Below, one piece after another: positions 1 to 5,151 of a stretch of 5,863 nt of DNA (the first letter of the stretch is position 1; each line of letters opens with the position of its first letter). Made by a program: the position numbers and the translations under genes. The notes beneath the pieces were generated by a model, which was given only the letters and a program-made list of their open reading frames with translations, made no database searches and had not been told where the DNA came from. This DNA comes from Oscillospiraceae bacterium (GTDB lineage Bacteria; Bacillota_A; Clostridia; Oscillospirales; Ruminococcaceae). Location: the NCBI GenBank assembly GCA_900766795.1, contig CAAFWX010000263.1, positions 1 to 5,863 on the forward strand, given 5' to 3'.

Positions 1-2
1 AC

Positions 3-461
3 GAGGTGTTCCCTGAAGCCAAATACCAGCGCTGCACAGTACATTTTTACCGCAACGTTTTCTCGGCAACTCCCCGAAACAGAATGCGTGAAGTGACCCG
101 AATGCTGAAAGCAATACACGCTCAGGAAAGCAAGGAAGCTGCACGCAAAAAGGCAAAGGACGTTGTGGAGCAGCTTCGCGCAATGAAACTAAAAGAAGCC
201 GCCAAAAAGGTTGAGGACGGCATTGAAGAAATGCTGACATATATGGATTTCCCGTCGCAGCACTGGATTAAGATACGCACCAATAATGTCATTGAGCGAA
301 TGAATAGGGAGATACGGCGCCGAACAAGAGTAGTCGGAGCCTTTCCTGATGGCAATTCCGCCTTAATGCTCGTATGCGCAAGGCTGCGTTATGTCGCGGG
401 AAAAGACTGGGGTTCTAAGCGTTACCTGTGCATGAAATGTATGGATTACGCTTCTGAATAA
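3..461 (+). CDS. IS256-family transposase, C-terminal fragment (5' end outside window)
   Basis: This is the C-terminal 152 residues of a DDE transposase of the IS256 (mutator) family, which excises and inserts the element that encodes it. The reading frame is open from the first complete codon at position 3, so the true start and the two catalytic aspartates lie upstream; full-length members have about 400 residues. Visible family hallmarks are the motif RCTVHFYRN near residues 10-18, a Lys/Glu/Ala-rich helical stretch, and the block RTNNVIERMNREIRRRT near residues 92-106. The Glu encoded at 294-296 is in the position expected for the third catalytic acidic residue. The conserved segment VVGAFPDGNSALMLV follows. 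The end, after WGSKRY, seems slightly shorter than in some relatives. No frameshift or internal stop is visible, so the enzyme may be intact. Family assignment is very secure; activity is unknown. Confidence 0.93.
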   Translation, partial: EVFPEAKYQRCTVHFYRNVFSATPRNRMREVTRMLKAIHAQESKEAARKKAKDVVEQLRAMKLKEAAKKVEDGIEEMLTYMDFPSQHWIKIRTNNVIERMNREIRRRTRVVGAFPDGNSALMLVCARLRYVAGKDWGSKRYLCMKCMDYASE

Positions 462-486
462 TGACATTCTATGCTTGTTACTAAAA

Positions 487-524
487 TTCTATAGGGAAAT
501 TTGCGAATAATACTTGACATTACC
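487..524 (+). repeat. Probable right inverted repeat of the IS256-family element
   Basis: The segment from TTCTATAGGG to TTGACATTACC lies 25 bp after the transposase stop and resembles IS256-family ends, where the terminal repeat sits shortly downstream of the gene. TGACATT occurs twice (462-468 and 515-521) and ATTCTAT twice (466-472 and 486-492), possibly as subterminal repeats. The mate repeat is outside the window, so the exact limits are inferred. Confidence 0.5.
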
Positions 525-560
525 ATATCCTCTCCGAGTACATTCGGGGAGGATATTTTT
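525..560 (+). terminator. Rho-independent terminator immediately outside the IS end
   Basis: Positions 525-536 pair with 545-556 over 12 bp, with one G-U pair at 533:548. The loop is the 8 nt at 537-544, followed by four T at 557-560. No host gene lies between it and the IS end, so it most likely terminated a gene now separated from it by the insertion. It could also end the transposase transcript. Confidence 0.8.
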
Positions 561-794
561 GCGCGGATTTCTGTAAAAGGTCCGAGGGATTAATGTTGGC
601 GGGCTTTGGGGGATGGAATAATTGTTCTGCAACAGAAGCTATGCGACGTAGGAGGCGGTAAAAAAGTTGTTGCGACCGAGGATATGTTATGTCACTTCTC
701 ACAGTGCGTATATGTTCCTGCCGATATAAACTATTATGTTCGGAATTTTCGCGGAAGTACGCCAGAAATAATTCGGATAAAAACCGCAGTAATA
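561..794. other. Gene-poor interval between IS-flanking terminator and hpt promoter
   Basis: I see no convincing gene here. A 76-codon ORF on the + strand (606-836) and a 60-codon ORF on the - strand (520-702) have no recognisable domain. The first runs through the hpt promoter and the second crosses the terminator and the IS end, which argues against both. An imperfect inverted repeat near 741-776 lacks a T-tract. Two weak PurBox-like sites are described separately. Confidence 0.6.
735..780 (-). promoter_or_regulatory. Possible pair of PurBox-like sites upstream of the hpt promoter
   Basis: Read on the - strand, 747-735 (AATTCCGAACATA) matches the Gram-positive PurR PurBox consensus AWWWCCGAACWWT at 12 of 13 positions, and 780-768 matches at 11 of 13. 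They are 33 bp apart in the same orientation, about 55 and 90 bp upstream of the predicted start of transcription. The best-known Bacillus arrangement is an inverted pair, so this layout is atypical. AT-rich consensus matches can arise by chance, so this is tentative. Confidence 0.27.
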
Positions 795-823
795 TTGATT
801 TTATATGAAATTTGTGTTACAAT
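795..823 (+). promoter_or_regulatory. Sigma-A promoter of the hpt-permease operon
   Basis: The -35 box is TTGATT (795-800) and the -10 box TACAAT (818-823), with a 17-bp spacer and a TG at 815-816 forming an extended -10. Transcription should begin near 830, giving a leader of only about 25 nt before hpt. That leaves no room for a purine riboswitch downstream of the start. Confidence 0.8.
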
Positions 824-854
824 TAAGGTAAAATAGAAAAAGGAGCTGTCGGAA

Positions 855-1409
855 ATGGAAATTGCAAGCATTGAAGAATACAACAGAAAGATAAAGCGGG
901 TGCTTATTACCAAGGAGGAGATAGACGAGGCGCTCGATAAAGCTGCCGAGCAGATAAACGCAATGTACGACGGACGCCCCGTGCTGCTTGTCAGCATTTT
1001 GAAAGGCGCTTTCGTATTCATGGCGGACCTTTGCCGCAGAGTGACCGTTCCCTGCGAGGTAGGCTTTATGTGCGCCAAGAGCTATTACAACGGCACGGTT
1101 TCTTCTGGCAAGGTGGATATCACCATGGACTTGAAGCAGGACATAAGCCGCTATCATGTTGTTATCGCGGAGGATATCGTCGATACGGGCAGAACCCTGA
1201 AAGACGTGGTGCAGCTTCTCAAAGAGCGCGGACCTGTTTCCCTGACGGTGATAACGCTGCTGGACAAGCCCTCGTGCAGAAAGGTGGATTTTGTGCCCGA
1301 TACGGCGCTGTTCACTGTTCCCGACTGCTTTGTGATAGGCTACGGTCTGGATTGCGGCGAGTATTACAGAAATCTTCCTTACATAGCGGAATACGATAAG
1401 GAGGGATAA
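855..1409 (+). CDS. hpt: Hypoxanthine-guanine phosphoribosyltransferase
   Basis: This cytoplasmic purine salvage enzyme transfers phosphoribose from PRPP to hypoxanthine or guanine, giving IMP or GMP plus pyrophosphate. The 184 residues match the usual bacterial length (about 180). Visible motifs in order are the LKG turn at 49-51 that contacts pyrophosphate, the PRPP loop VVIAEDIVDTGRTL at 102-115 with E106/D107 and the probable general base D110, K138 in LLDKPS expected to recognise the purine O6, F159 stacking on the base, D166 as a metal ligand, and R172 in the closing segment YYRNLPYIA. All key residues are present. The ATG at 855 is chosen because AGGAG (841-845) lies 9 nt upstream and a good promoter precedes it. 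The stop is 4 bp before a purine permease start, and that gene's ribosome binding site overlaps the end of hpt, so the two are co-transcribed and probably translationally coupled. Function is very secure; preference between hypoxanthine and guanine is not readable. Confidence 0.96.
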   Translation: MEIASIEEYNRKIKRVLITKEEIDEALDKAAEQINAMYDGRPVLLVSILKGAFVFMADLCRRVTVPCEVGFMCAKSYYNGTVSSGKVDITMDLKQDISRYHVVIAEDIVDTGRTLKDVVQLLKERGPVSLTVITLLDKPSCRKVDFVPDTALFTVPDCFVIGYGLDCGEYYRNLPYIAEYDKEG

Positions 1410-1413
1410 GCGT

Positions 1414-2778
1414 ATGCTTGAAAAGCTGTTTAAACTTAAGGCGAACAAAACCGACGTCAAAACCGAAATCACTGCGGGAATAACCACGTTCATGACAATG
1501 GCGTATATTCTCGCGGTGAATCCGAGCATTCTCGGCGACGCAGGCATGGATCCCACCGCTGTGCTTCTTGCAACCTGCATTGCGTCGTTTATTGGTACTG
1601 CCTGCATGGCGTTTATGGCAAATCTACCGTTTGCGCTGTCCGCGGGAATGGGACTTAACGCATTCTTCGCCTATACAGTGGTGCTGGGCTTTGGATACCC
1701 GTGGCAGGTTGCGCTGCTTGCGGTGCTGGTTGAGGGAGTTGTCTTTATTGTGCTGTCGCTGACAAATGTTCGCGAAGCCATCTTCAACGCCATACCGTTT
1801 TCGCTGAAAACCGCCGTGTCTGTGGGTATTGGACTTTTCATCGCATTTATCGGTCTTCAGAATGCAGGGCTTTCCGTGGGCAATTCCGGCACACTTGTAT
1901 CTATCGTCAGCTTCACCGACAATTTCCAGACTACGGGCATTTGTGCACTGCTTGCCGTAATCGGTACGCTCGCCACGGCAATACTTTATATGAAAAATGT
2001 CAAAGGCTCCATTCTGATTGGCATTCTCGGAACATGGGTGCTTGGAATGCTGTGCCAGCTTGTGGGAATCTATGTCCCCGACCCCGAAAACGGCTTCTAC
2101 ACCCTTTTCCCGTCTTTTGCCATGACGGATTTCACAAAGCTTGGCGAAACAGTCGGGCAGTGCTTCAATGTTGATTTCAGCAAGGTTGGTATCTTCAACT
2201 TTATCGTAATCGTGTTCTCGTTTCTTTTTGTGGATTTGTTCGACACGCTGGGAACTCTCATCGGAGTGAGCGCAAAGGCAAATATGCTTGACGAAAACGG
2301 CAGGCTTCCCAATATTAAGCCCGCGCTTATGGCGGACGCCGTTGCCACCACCTCGGGAGCGCTGCTCGGAACATCAACCACCACCACTTTCGTTGAGTCG
2401 TCCGCAGGCGTTGCAGCAGGCGGAAGAACGGGTCTTACCGCTCTCACCACGGCGGTTTTGTTCCTTGTTTCCATGTTGTTTGCGCCGGTGTTTACGGCGA
2501 TTCCCTCCTTTGCAACAGCGCCCGCGCTGATTATCGTAGGCTTTTTGATGTTCAGCAGCGTGACGCAGATAAAGCTCACAAGCGAAAACTACGCGACGGC
2601 TATCCCCGCGTATCTCTGCATTATCGCAATGCCGCTGTTTTACAGCATTTCCGAGGGAATTTCCATCGGCGTTATCTCCTATGTCATCATCAATCTGGCG
2701 TGCGGGAATGCGAAGAAAATCAATCCGATTATGTATGTGCTGGCGGTTCTGTTCGTGCTGAAATATGTGTTCCTGTGA
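1414..2778 (+). CDS. pbuG: NCS2/AzgA-PbuG-type purine base permease (hypoxanthine/guanine)
   Basis: A 454-residue polytopic membrane protein of the AzgA/PbuG branch of the nucleobase-cation symporter-2 family, the usual length for the group. It is expected to bring hypoxanthine, guanine or adenine into the cell with protons. The N-terminus KTDVKTEITAGITTFMTMAYILAVNP (15-37) is typical of the branch. Further hallmarks are the SAGMGLNAFFAY segment (76-87), the acidic FDTLGTLIG motif (276-284) in the substrate-binding region, and the Thr-rich ALLGTSTTTTFVESSAG stretch (316-332) followed by GGRTGLTAL. Long hydrophobic runs throughout fit about 12-14 membrane segments. The ATG at 1414 is preceded by AAGGAGGG (1398-1405) inside the end of hpt. 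Pairing with hpt couples uptake to immediate phosphoribosylation. Exact specificity among purines is inferred, so the symbol is approximate. No convincing terminator follows the stop codon. Confidence 0.92.
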   Translation: MLEKLFKLKANKTDVKTEITAGITTFMTMAYILAVNPSILGDAGMDPTAVLLATCIASFIGTACMAFMANLPFALSAGMGLNAFFAYTVVLGFGYPWQVALLAVLVEGVVFIVLSLTNVREAIFNAIPFSLKTAVSVGIGLFIAFIGLQNAGLSVGNSGTLVSIVSFTDNFQTTGICALLAVIGTLATAILYMKNVKGSILIGILGTWVLGMLCQLVGIYVPDPENGFYTLFPSFAMTDFTKLGETVGQCFNVDFSKVGIFNFIVIVFSFLFVDLFDTLGTLIGVSAKANMLDENGRLPNIKPALMADAVATTSGALLGTSTTTTFVESSAGVAAGGRTGLTALTTAVLFLVSMLFAPVFTAIPSFATAPALIIVGFLMFSSVTQIKLTSENYATAIPAYLCIIAMPLFYSISEGISIGVISYVIINLACGNAKKINPIMYVLAVLFVLKYVFL

Positions 2779-2809
2779 TAGCCCGACCTGTATCCGTAAA
2801 GATTCGGGA

Positions 2810-2838
2810 TTGACAGAAGAAAGGGTTTGTGCTATATT
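2810..2838 (+). promoter_or_regulatory. Sigma-A promoter of the ABC-F gene
   Basis: A perfect TTGACA (2810-2815) and TATATT (2833-2838) are separated by 17 bp, with a TGC directly before the -10 (extended -10). The start site should be near 2845, only about 65 bp after the permease stop, which leaves a long leader of about 285 nt before the ABC-F start codon. Confidence 0.88.
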
Positions 2839-2843
2839 ATTCG

Positions 2844-2896
2844 CAGAACTTTTGTTCTGACTTTTCCGCAAAAAGCGTAACGGCTTTCTTCGCGGA
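2844..2896 (+). other. Two hairpins at the 5' end of the ABC-F leader RNA
   Basis: CAGAAC (2844-2849) pairs perfectly with GTTCTG (2854-2859) around a TTTT loop, right at the predicted transcript start. A second, interrupted stem pairs 2865-2869 with 2892-2896 and 2872-2876 with 2883-2887. A hairpin at the extreme 5' end may stabilise the transcript; that role is inferred. Confidence 0.55.
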
Positions 2897-2924
2897 GATT
2901 AACAATAAGATTTGAGGTGAAAAG

Positions 2925-2945
2925 ATGCGTAAGATTTCCTGCTAA
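2925..2945 (+). CDS. Six-codon leader peptide (MRKISC) of the ABC-F attenuator
   Basis: A very short upstream ORF encodes Met-Arg-Lys-Ile-Ser-Cys followed by TAA. It is preceded by GAGGTGA (2914-2920), a seven-base match to the 16S rRNA 3' end, with GAGG ending 7 nt before the ATG, so it should be translated efficiently. Its last three sense codons (2934-2942) also form the 5' strand of a 9-bp stem with 2998-3006. A ribosome held anywhere on this ORF by a drug would therefore cover that strand and change how the leader folds. Tiny leader peptides upstream of a conditional terminator are a known arrangement for antibiotic-resistance ABC-F genes such as Bacillus vmlR and Listeria lmo0919. Its role is inferred from position; the peptide itself has no recognised family. 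Confidence 0.72.
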   Translation: MRKISC

Positions 2946-3006
2946 GTTTTTTGGGGCATACAAAAGGGCGGTGATACCGTCTGTTTTGTCGTGCCATGCA
3001 GGAAAT
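2934..3006 (+). promoter_or_regulatory. Anti-antiterminator-type hairpin of the ABC-F leader
   Basis: ATTTCCTGC (2934-2942, inside the leader peptide) pairs perfectly with GCAGGAAAT (2998-3006). Nested inside are GGCA/TGCC (2955-2958 with 2992-2995), ACAAAA/TTTTGT (2960-2965 with 2984-2989) and CGGT/ACCG (2969-2972 with 2976-2979). The result is one long hairpin expected when the leader peptide is not occupied by a stalled ribosome. Competing pairings exist, so it is plausibly one arm of a switch. Confidence 0.65.
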
Positions 3007-3033
3007 ATTACGGTCTTTTCGCTTTTGTATTAA

Positions 3034-3070
3034 GCTTAGGGGACGGGTGTAATTTGCCCTGCCTCAAAGC
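3034..3070 (+). other. Imperfect hairpin between leader switch and leader terminator
   Basis: GCTT (3034-3037) pairs with AAGC (3067-3070), and G-rich 3039-3048 pairs imperfectly with 3056-3065, around a loop near 3049-3055. It carries another CCTGC (3058-3062), so it could compete for the GCAGG at 2998-3002. Its role is unknown. Confidence 0.4.
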
Positions 3071-3083
3071 CTTCCGAATCGTG

Positions 3084-3111
3084 AGCCGCAGTATATCCTG
3101 CGGCTATTTTT
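3084..3111 (+). terminator. Leader (attenuator) terminator upstream of the ABC-F gene
   Basis: AGCCGCAG (3084-3091) pairs perfectly with CTGCGGCT (3098-3105) around a 6-nt loop. An A follows, then five T (3107-3111). It lies between the promoter and the ABC-F ribosome binding site, only 20 bp before the start codon, so it must be bypassed for expression. This is the expected design of a transcription attenuator. It may also stop read-through from the purine operon. Confidence 0.85.
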
Positions 3112-3130
3112 ATTTTCGGGAGGTAAATTT

Positions 3131-4618
3131 ATGTCTGTAATTAATATTGAAAATCTGACTTTTGCATACGACGGCAGTGCCGATAATATCTTTGAAAACG
3201 TGAGCTTTCGTATCGACACCGACTGGAAGCTGGGCTTCACCGGAAGAAACGGCAGGGGGAAAACCACGTTTATGAAGCTGCTGATGGGGGAGTATGAATA
3301 CCGCGGCAGAATCACCTCAAGCGTGGAGTTTGAGTATTTCCCGTTTGCCGTGCCGGGCGAGGGAATACTTGTGGCGCAGCTTGCCGAGGAGATTTGCCCA
3401 AACGCCGAAAGCTGGGAGCTTGTGCGGGAGCTGTCGCTTTTGCAGGTGGAGGACGGCGTGCTGTACCGCCCGTTTTCGGAGCTTTCGGGCGGCGAGAAAA
3501 CCAAGGTCATGCTTGCGATGATGTTCCTGCGGGACAATTGCTTTATGCTGATTGACGAGCCGACAAATCACCTTGACAGCACGGGCAGGGAAATCGTCAG
3601 CCGCTATCTGAAAAGCAAAAAGGGCTTTATCCTGATTTCCCACGACCGCGCCGTGCTGGACGAATGCACCGACCACACTCTCTCAATCAACAGAACGAAC
3701 ATCGAGATTGAGCACGGGAACTACTCGTCGTGGGAGAAAAACAAGGCGGCAAGGGATAATTTCGAGGCAGTGCAGAACGAGCGGCTGAAAAGGGAGATAA
3801 AACAGCTCGAAACCGCCGCGCGGCTTGCTGCGGAGCATTCCGACAGGATTGAGCGCACCAAAATCGGATTTGACCCGACAAAGACAGAAAAGTCCATTTC
3901 AAGACGCGCTTCGGTCGCGAGAAAATCCAAAAAGCTGATGAACCGCTCTAAAGCCATGGAAACCAGAATTGAAGCGGACATCGAAAAGAAAACGGGACTG
4001 CTGAAAAACATCGAAAGCGCCGCCTCACTGAAGCTTCCTGTTCTGAAATTCCACAGTGCAAAGCTGCTGAGCTTTAGAAATCTTTCTGTTTTCTACGATG
4101 ACAGGACTGTTTGCAGCGGTGTTACGTTTGACATAAGCGAGGGGGATATTCTGGCGCTTTCGGGGAAAAACGGCTGCGGCAAAACCAGTATCATAAGGCT
4201 CATTTGCGGCGAGGATATTCCCCACACGGGCGAAATAATCATGAACAGGCAGCTTATCATATCCCGCATTTCGCAGGATTTCACAGGGCTTTCGGGGAAC
4301 CTTTCGGACTTTGCGGCACAGCGCGGCTTTGACGAAAGTCTTTTCAAGGCGATACTGCGCAAGCTGGATTTCTCGCGGGAGCAGTTTGAAAAGCCTATCT
4401 CGGATTTCAGCGATGGTCAGAAAAAGAAGGTGATGATTGCCGCAAGCCTTTGCACGCCCGCGCACCTGTACATCTGGGACGAGCCGCTGAATTATCTCGA
4501 CGTCTATTCCCGCAGACAGCTTGAGGAGCTGATTTTAAGCTGCAAGCCGTCAATGCTGATTGTTGAGCATGACAGAGCTTTTTTAGAAGCAGTGAACGCG
4601 CAGCGATTTGTTTTCTAA
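3131..4618 (+). CDS. Antibiotic-resistance-type ABC-F protein (Lsa/Vga/VmlR-like ribosomal protection factor)
   Basis: A soluble cytoplasmic protein with two ABC ATPase domains and no membrane segments. ABC-F factors of this type bind the ribosomal E site and reach towards the peptidyl transferase centre to dislodge bound drugs. The 495 residues match Lsa-type proteins (about 490-500). NBD1 has Walker A GRNGRGKTT (38-46), signature LSGGEKTKV (118-126), Walker B FMLIDEPTNHLD (138-149) and the switch His in LISHDR (H171). A charged helical linker, the tRNA-contacting region, spans about 200-300. NBD2 has Walker A GKNGCGKTS (345-353), a degenerate signature FSDGQ (426-430), Walker B with WDEPLNYLD (449-457), and VEHD (478-481). 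The EPLNYLD variant is characteristic of the Lsa/Vga branch. GGGAGG (3118-3123) supports the ATG. Likely spectrum, by family only, is lincosamides, pleuromutilins and streptogramin A. Expression appears controlled by the leader attenuator. The family is secure; the resistance phenotype is inferred, and housekeeping ABC-F function is less likely. Confidence 0.9.
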   Translation: MSVINIENLTFAYDGSADNIFENVSFRIDTDWKLGFTGRNGRGKTTFMKLLMGEYEYRGRITSSVEFEYFPFAVPGEGILVAQLAEEICPNAESWELVRELSLLQVEDGVLYRPFSELSGGEKTKVMLAMMFLRDNCFMLIDEPTNHLDSTGREIVSRYLKSKKGFILISHDRAVLDECTDHTLSINRTNIEIEHGNYSSWEKNKAARDNFEAVQNERLKREIKQLETAARLAAEHSDRIERTKIGFDPTKTEKSISRRASVARKSKKLMNRSKAMETRIEADIEKKTGLLKNIESAASLKLPVLKFHSAKLLSFRNLSVFYDDRTVCSGVTFDISEGDILALSGKNGCGKTSIIRLICGEDIPHTGEIIMNRQLIISRISQDFTGLSGNLSDFAAQRGFDESLFKAILRKLDFSREQFEKPISDFSDGQKKKVMIAASLCTPAHLYIWDEPLNYLDVYSRRQLEELILSCKPSMLIVEHDRAFLEAVNAQRFVF

Positions 4619-4629
4619 TAAGTTATCCA

Positions 4630-4661
4630 ACGCTCCCGCCGGTTAATGCGGGGGCGTTTTT
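4630..4661 (+). terminator. Rho-independent terminator of the ABC-F gene
   Basis: Positions 4630-4639 pair with 4648-4657 over 10 bp (one G-U at 4634:4653), with an 8-nt loop (4640-4647) and a run of five T (4657-4661). It begins 12 bp after the ABC-F stop codon and separates this unit from the following operon. Confidence 0.9.
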
Positions 4662-4692
4662 CGCGTTTTTAAAAAAATTTTCATTTACCCTA

Positions 4693-4721
4693 TTGACAAA
4701 AACTGTACTACATGCTATAAT
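4693..4721 (+). promoter_or_regulatory. Near-consensus promoter of the gntR-ABC operon
   Basis: Consensus TTGACA (4693-4698) and TATAAT (4716-4721) with a 17-bp spacer and a TGC extended -10 (4713-4715). Such a strong promoter would need repression, which fits the operators overlapping it. The start site should be near 4728. Confidence 0.92.
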
Positions 4722-4748
4722 ACAGCTGTACTAATCGAAGTAATACAG
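4703..4748 (+). promoter_or_regulatory. Two abutting 23-bp palindromic operators, probable GntR/YtrA-type binding sites
   Basis: The pattern CTGTACTA-N7-TAATACAG occurs twice with no gap, at 4703-4725 and 4726-4748. Within each copy the 8-bp arms are inverted repeats with a single mismatch, as expected for a dimeric repressor. The first copy contains the -10 box and the second covers the predicted start site. The arms are identical between copies while the 7-bp centres differ, so the arms look selected. Binding by the adjacent repressor is inferred from position. Confidence 0.85.
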
Positions 4749-4772
4749 TTAATACATAGAGAGGAGGATTGT

Positions 4773-5147
4773 ATGTTTGAAATTAGTTTATCGGGAAAGG
4801 CGCCGATTTACGAGCAGATTTTTAACGGAATCTCGGGTCTTATCTCCAGCGGAAGAATGTCGCCGGGGGAAAAGCTTCCCGCGGTGCGCGAGGTGGCAAA
4901 AATGCTTGGAATCAACCCGAACACGGTTCAGAAAGCCTATTTTCTGCTGGAGCAGGCGGGGCTGATATACTCCGTTCCCGCAAAGGGCAGCTATGTCTGC
5001 GAAAACGAAACCGCTTCTGCGGCGCTGCGGAAAAAGGCGCTGGACGACCTGCGCGAGCAAATCTGCGCGGCGGCAGCGGCAGGAGTGAGCGAGAGCGAAG
5101 CGGCGGCGCTTCTTCATCAGATATACAGCCAAGATAAAAGGGGGTAA
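4773..5147 (+). CDS. GntR-family transcriptional regulator, YtrA subfamily
   Basis: A 124-residue DNA-binding protein with an N-terminal winged helix-turn-helix (about 10-77) and a short helical C-terminus of about 45 residues. That layout marks the YtrA subfamily, whose members lack a large ligand domain. Typical sequence is PIYEQI near the start, ISSGRMSPGEKLPAVREVAKMLGINPNTVQKAY (24-56), with the recognition helix near NPNTVQKAYFLLE, and the wing LIYSVPAKGSYV (64-75). The C-terminus is Ala-rich (AAAAAG) and probably mediates dimerisation. The ATG follows GAGGAGG (4761-4767) by 5 nt. It is the first gene of an operon with an ABC ATPase whose start lies 4 bp beyond its stop. The operon's promoter carries two palindromic operators, so autorepression is likely. 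YtrA-type regulators commonly control adjacent ABC transporters, several linked to cell-envelope stress. The inducer here is unknown. Confidence 0.93.
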   Translation: MFEISLSGKAPIYEQIFNGISGLISSGRMSPGEKLPAVREVAKMLGINPNTVQKAYFLLEQAGLIYSVPAKGSYVCENETASAALRKKALDDLREQICAAAAAGVSESEAAALLHQIYSQDKRG

Positions 5148-5151
5148 ATAT

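Larger units (their letters stand above)
1..524 (+). mobile_element. Right-hand part of an IS256-family insertion sequence (left end outside window)
   Basis: The window opens inside an insertion sequence. It carries the C-terminal portion of an IS256/mutator-type transposase, about 60 bp of non-coding tail, and a terminal sequence ending TTGACATTACC that I take as the right inverted repeat. The outer boundary at 524 is inferred from the resemblance to IS256-family ends and from the start of an unrelated hairpin at 525. It cannot be proven without the left end, which lies upstream of the window. Confidence 0.75.

Noticed and set aside
520..702. 60-codon - strand ORF beside the IS end
   Set aside because: It crosses the terminator hairpin and the inferred IS boundary and has no family features.
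606..836. 76-codon + strand ORF upstream of hpt
   Set aside because: No recognisable domain. It runs through the well-formed hpt promoter, and the G-rich stretch before its ATG is too close to act as a normal ribosome binding site. Probably chance.
561..854. Guanine or adenine riboswitch before hpt
   Set aside because: Expected from context, but no purine aptamer core is visible, and the promoter leaves only about 25 nt of untranslated leader.
801..1607. 268-codon - strand ORF opposite hpt and the permease start
   Set aside because: Antisense shadow of two unmistakable + strand genes; its translation has no domain and it would overlap the hpt promoter.
2782..2808. CCCGA/TCGGG inverted repeat after the permease as a terminator
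   Set aside because: Only 5 bp with a 17-nt loop and no T-tract; it abuts the -35 box of the ABC-F promoter.
2374..2871. 165-codon - strand ORF opposite the permease end and ABC-F promoter
   Set aside because: Low-complexity, Arg/Asn/Gly-rich antisense translation with no support; explained by the codon bias of the permease gene.
2996..3052. 18-codon ORF in the ABC-F leader starting at ATG 2996
   Set aside because: No Shine-Dalgarno sequence, and its start lies within the switch stem; the uORF at 2925 is far better supported.
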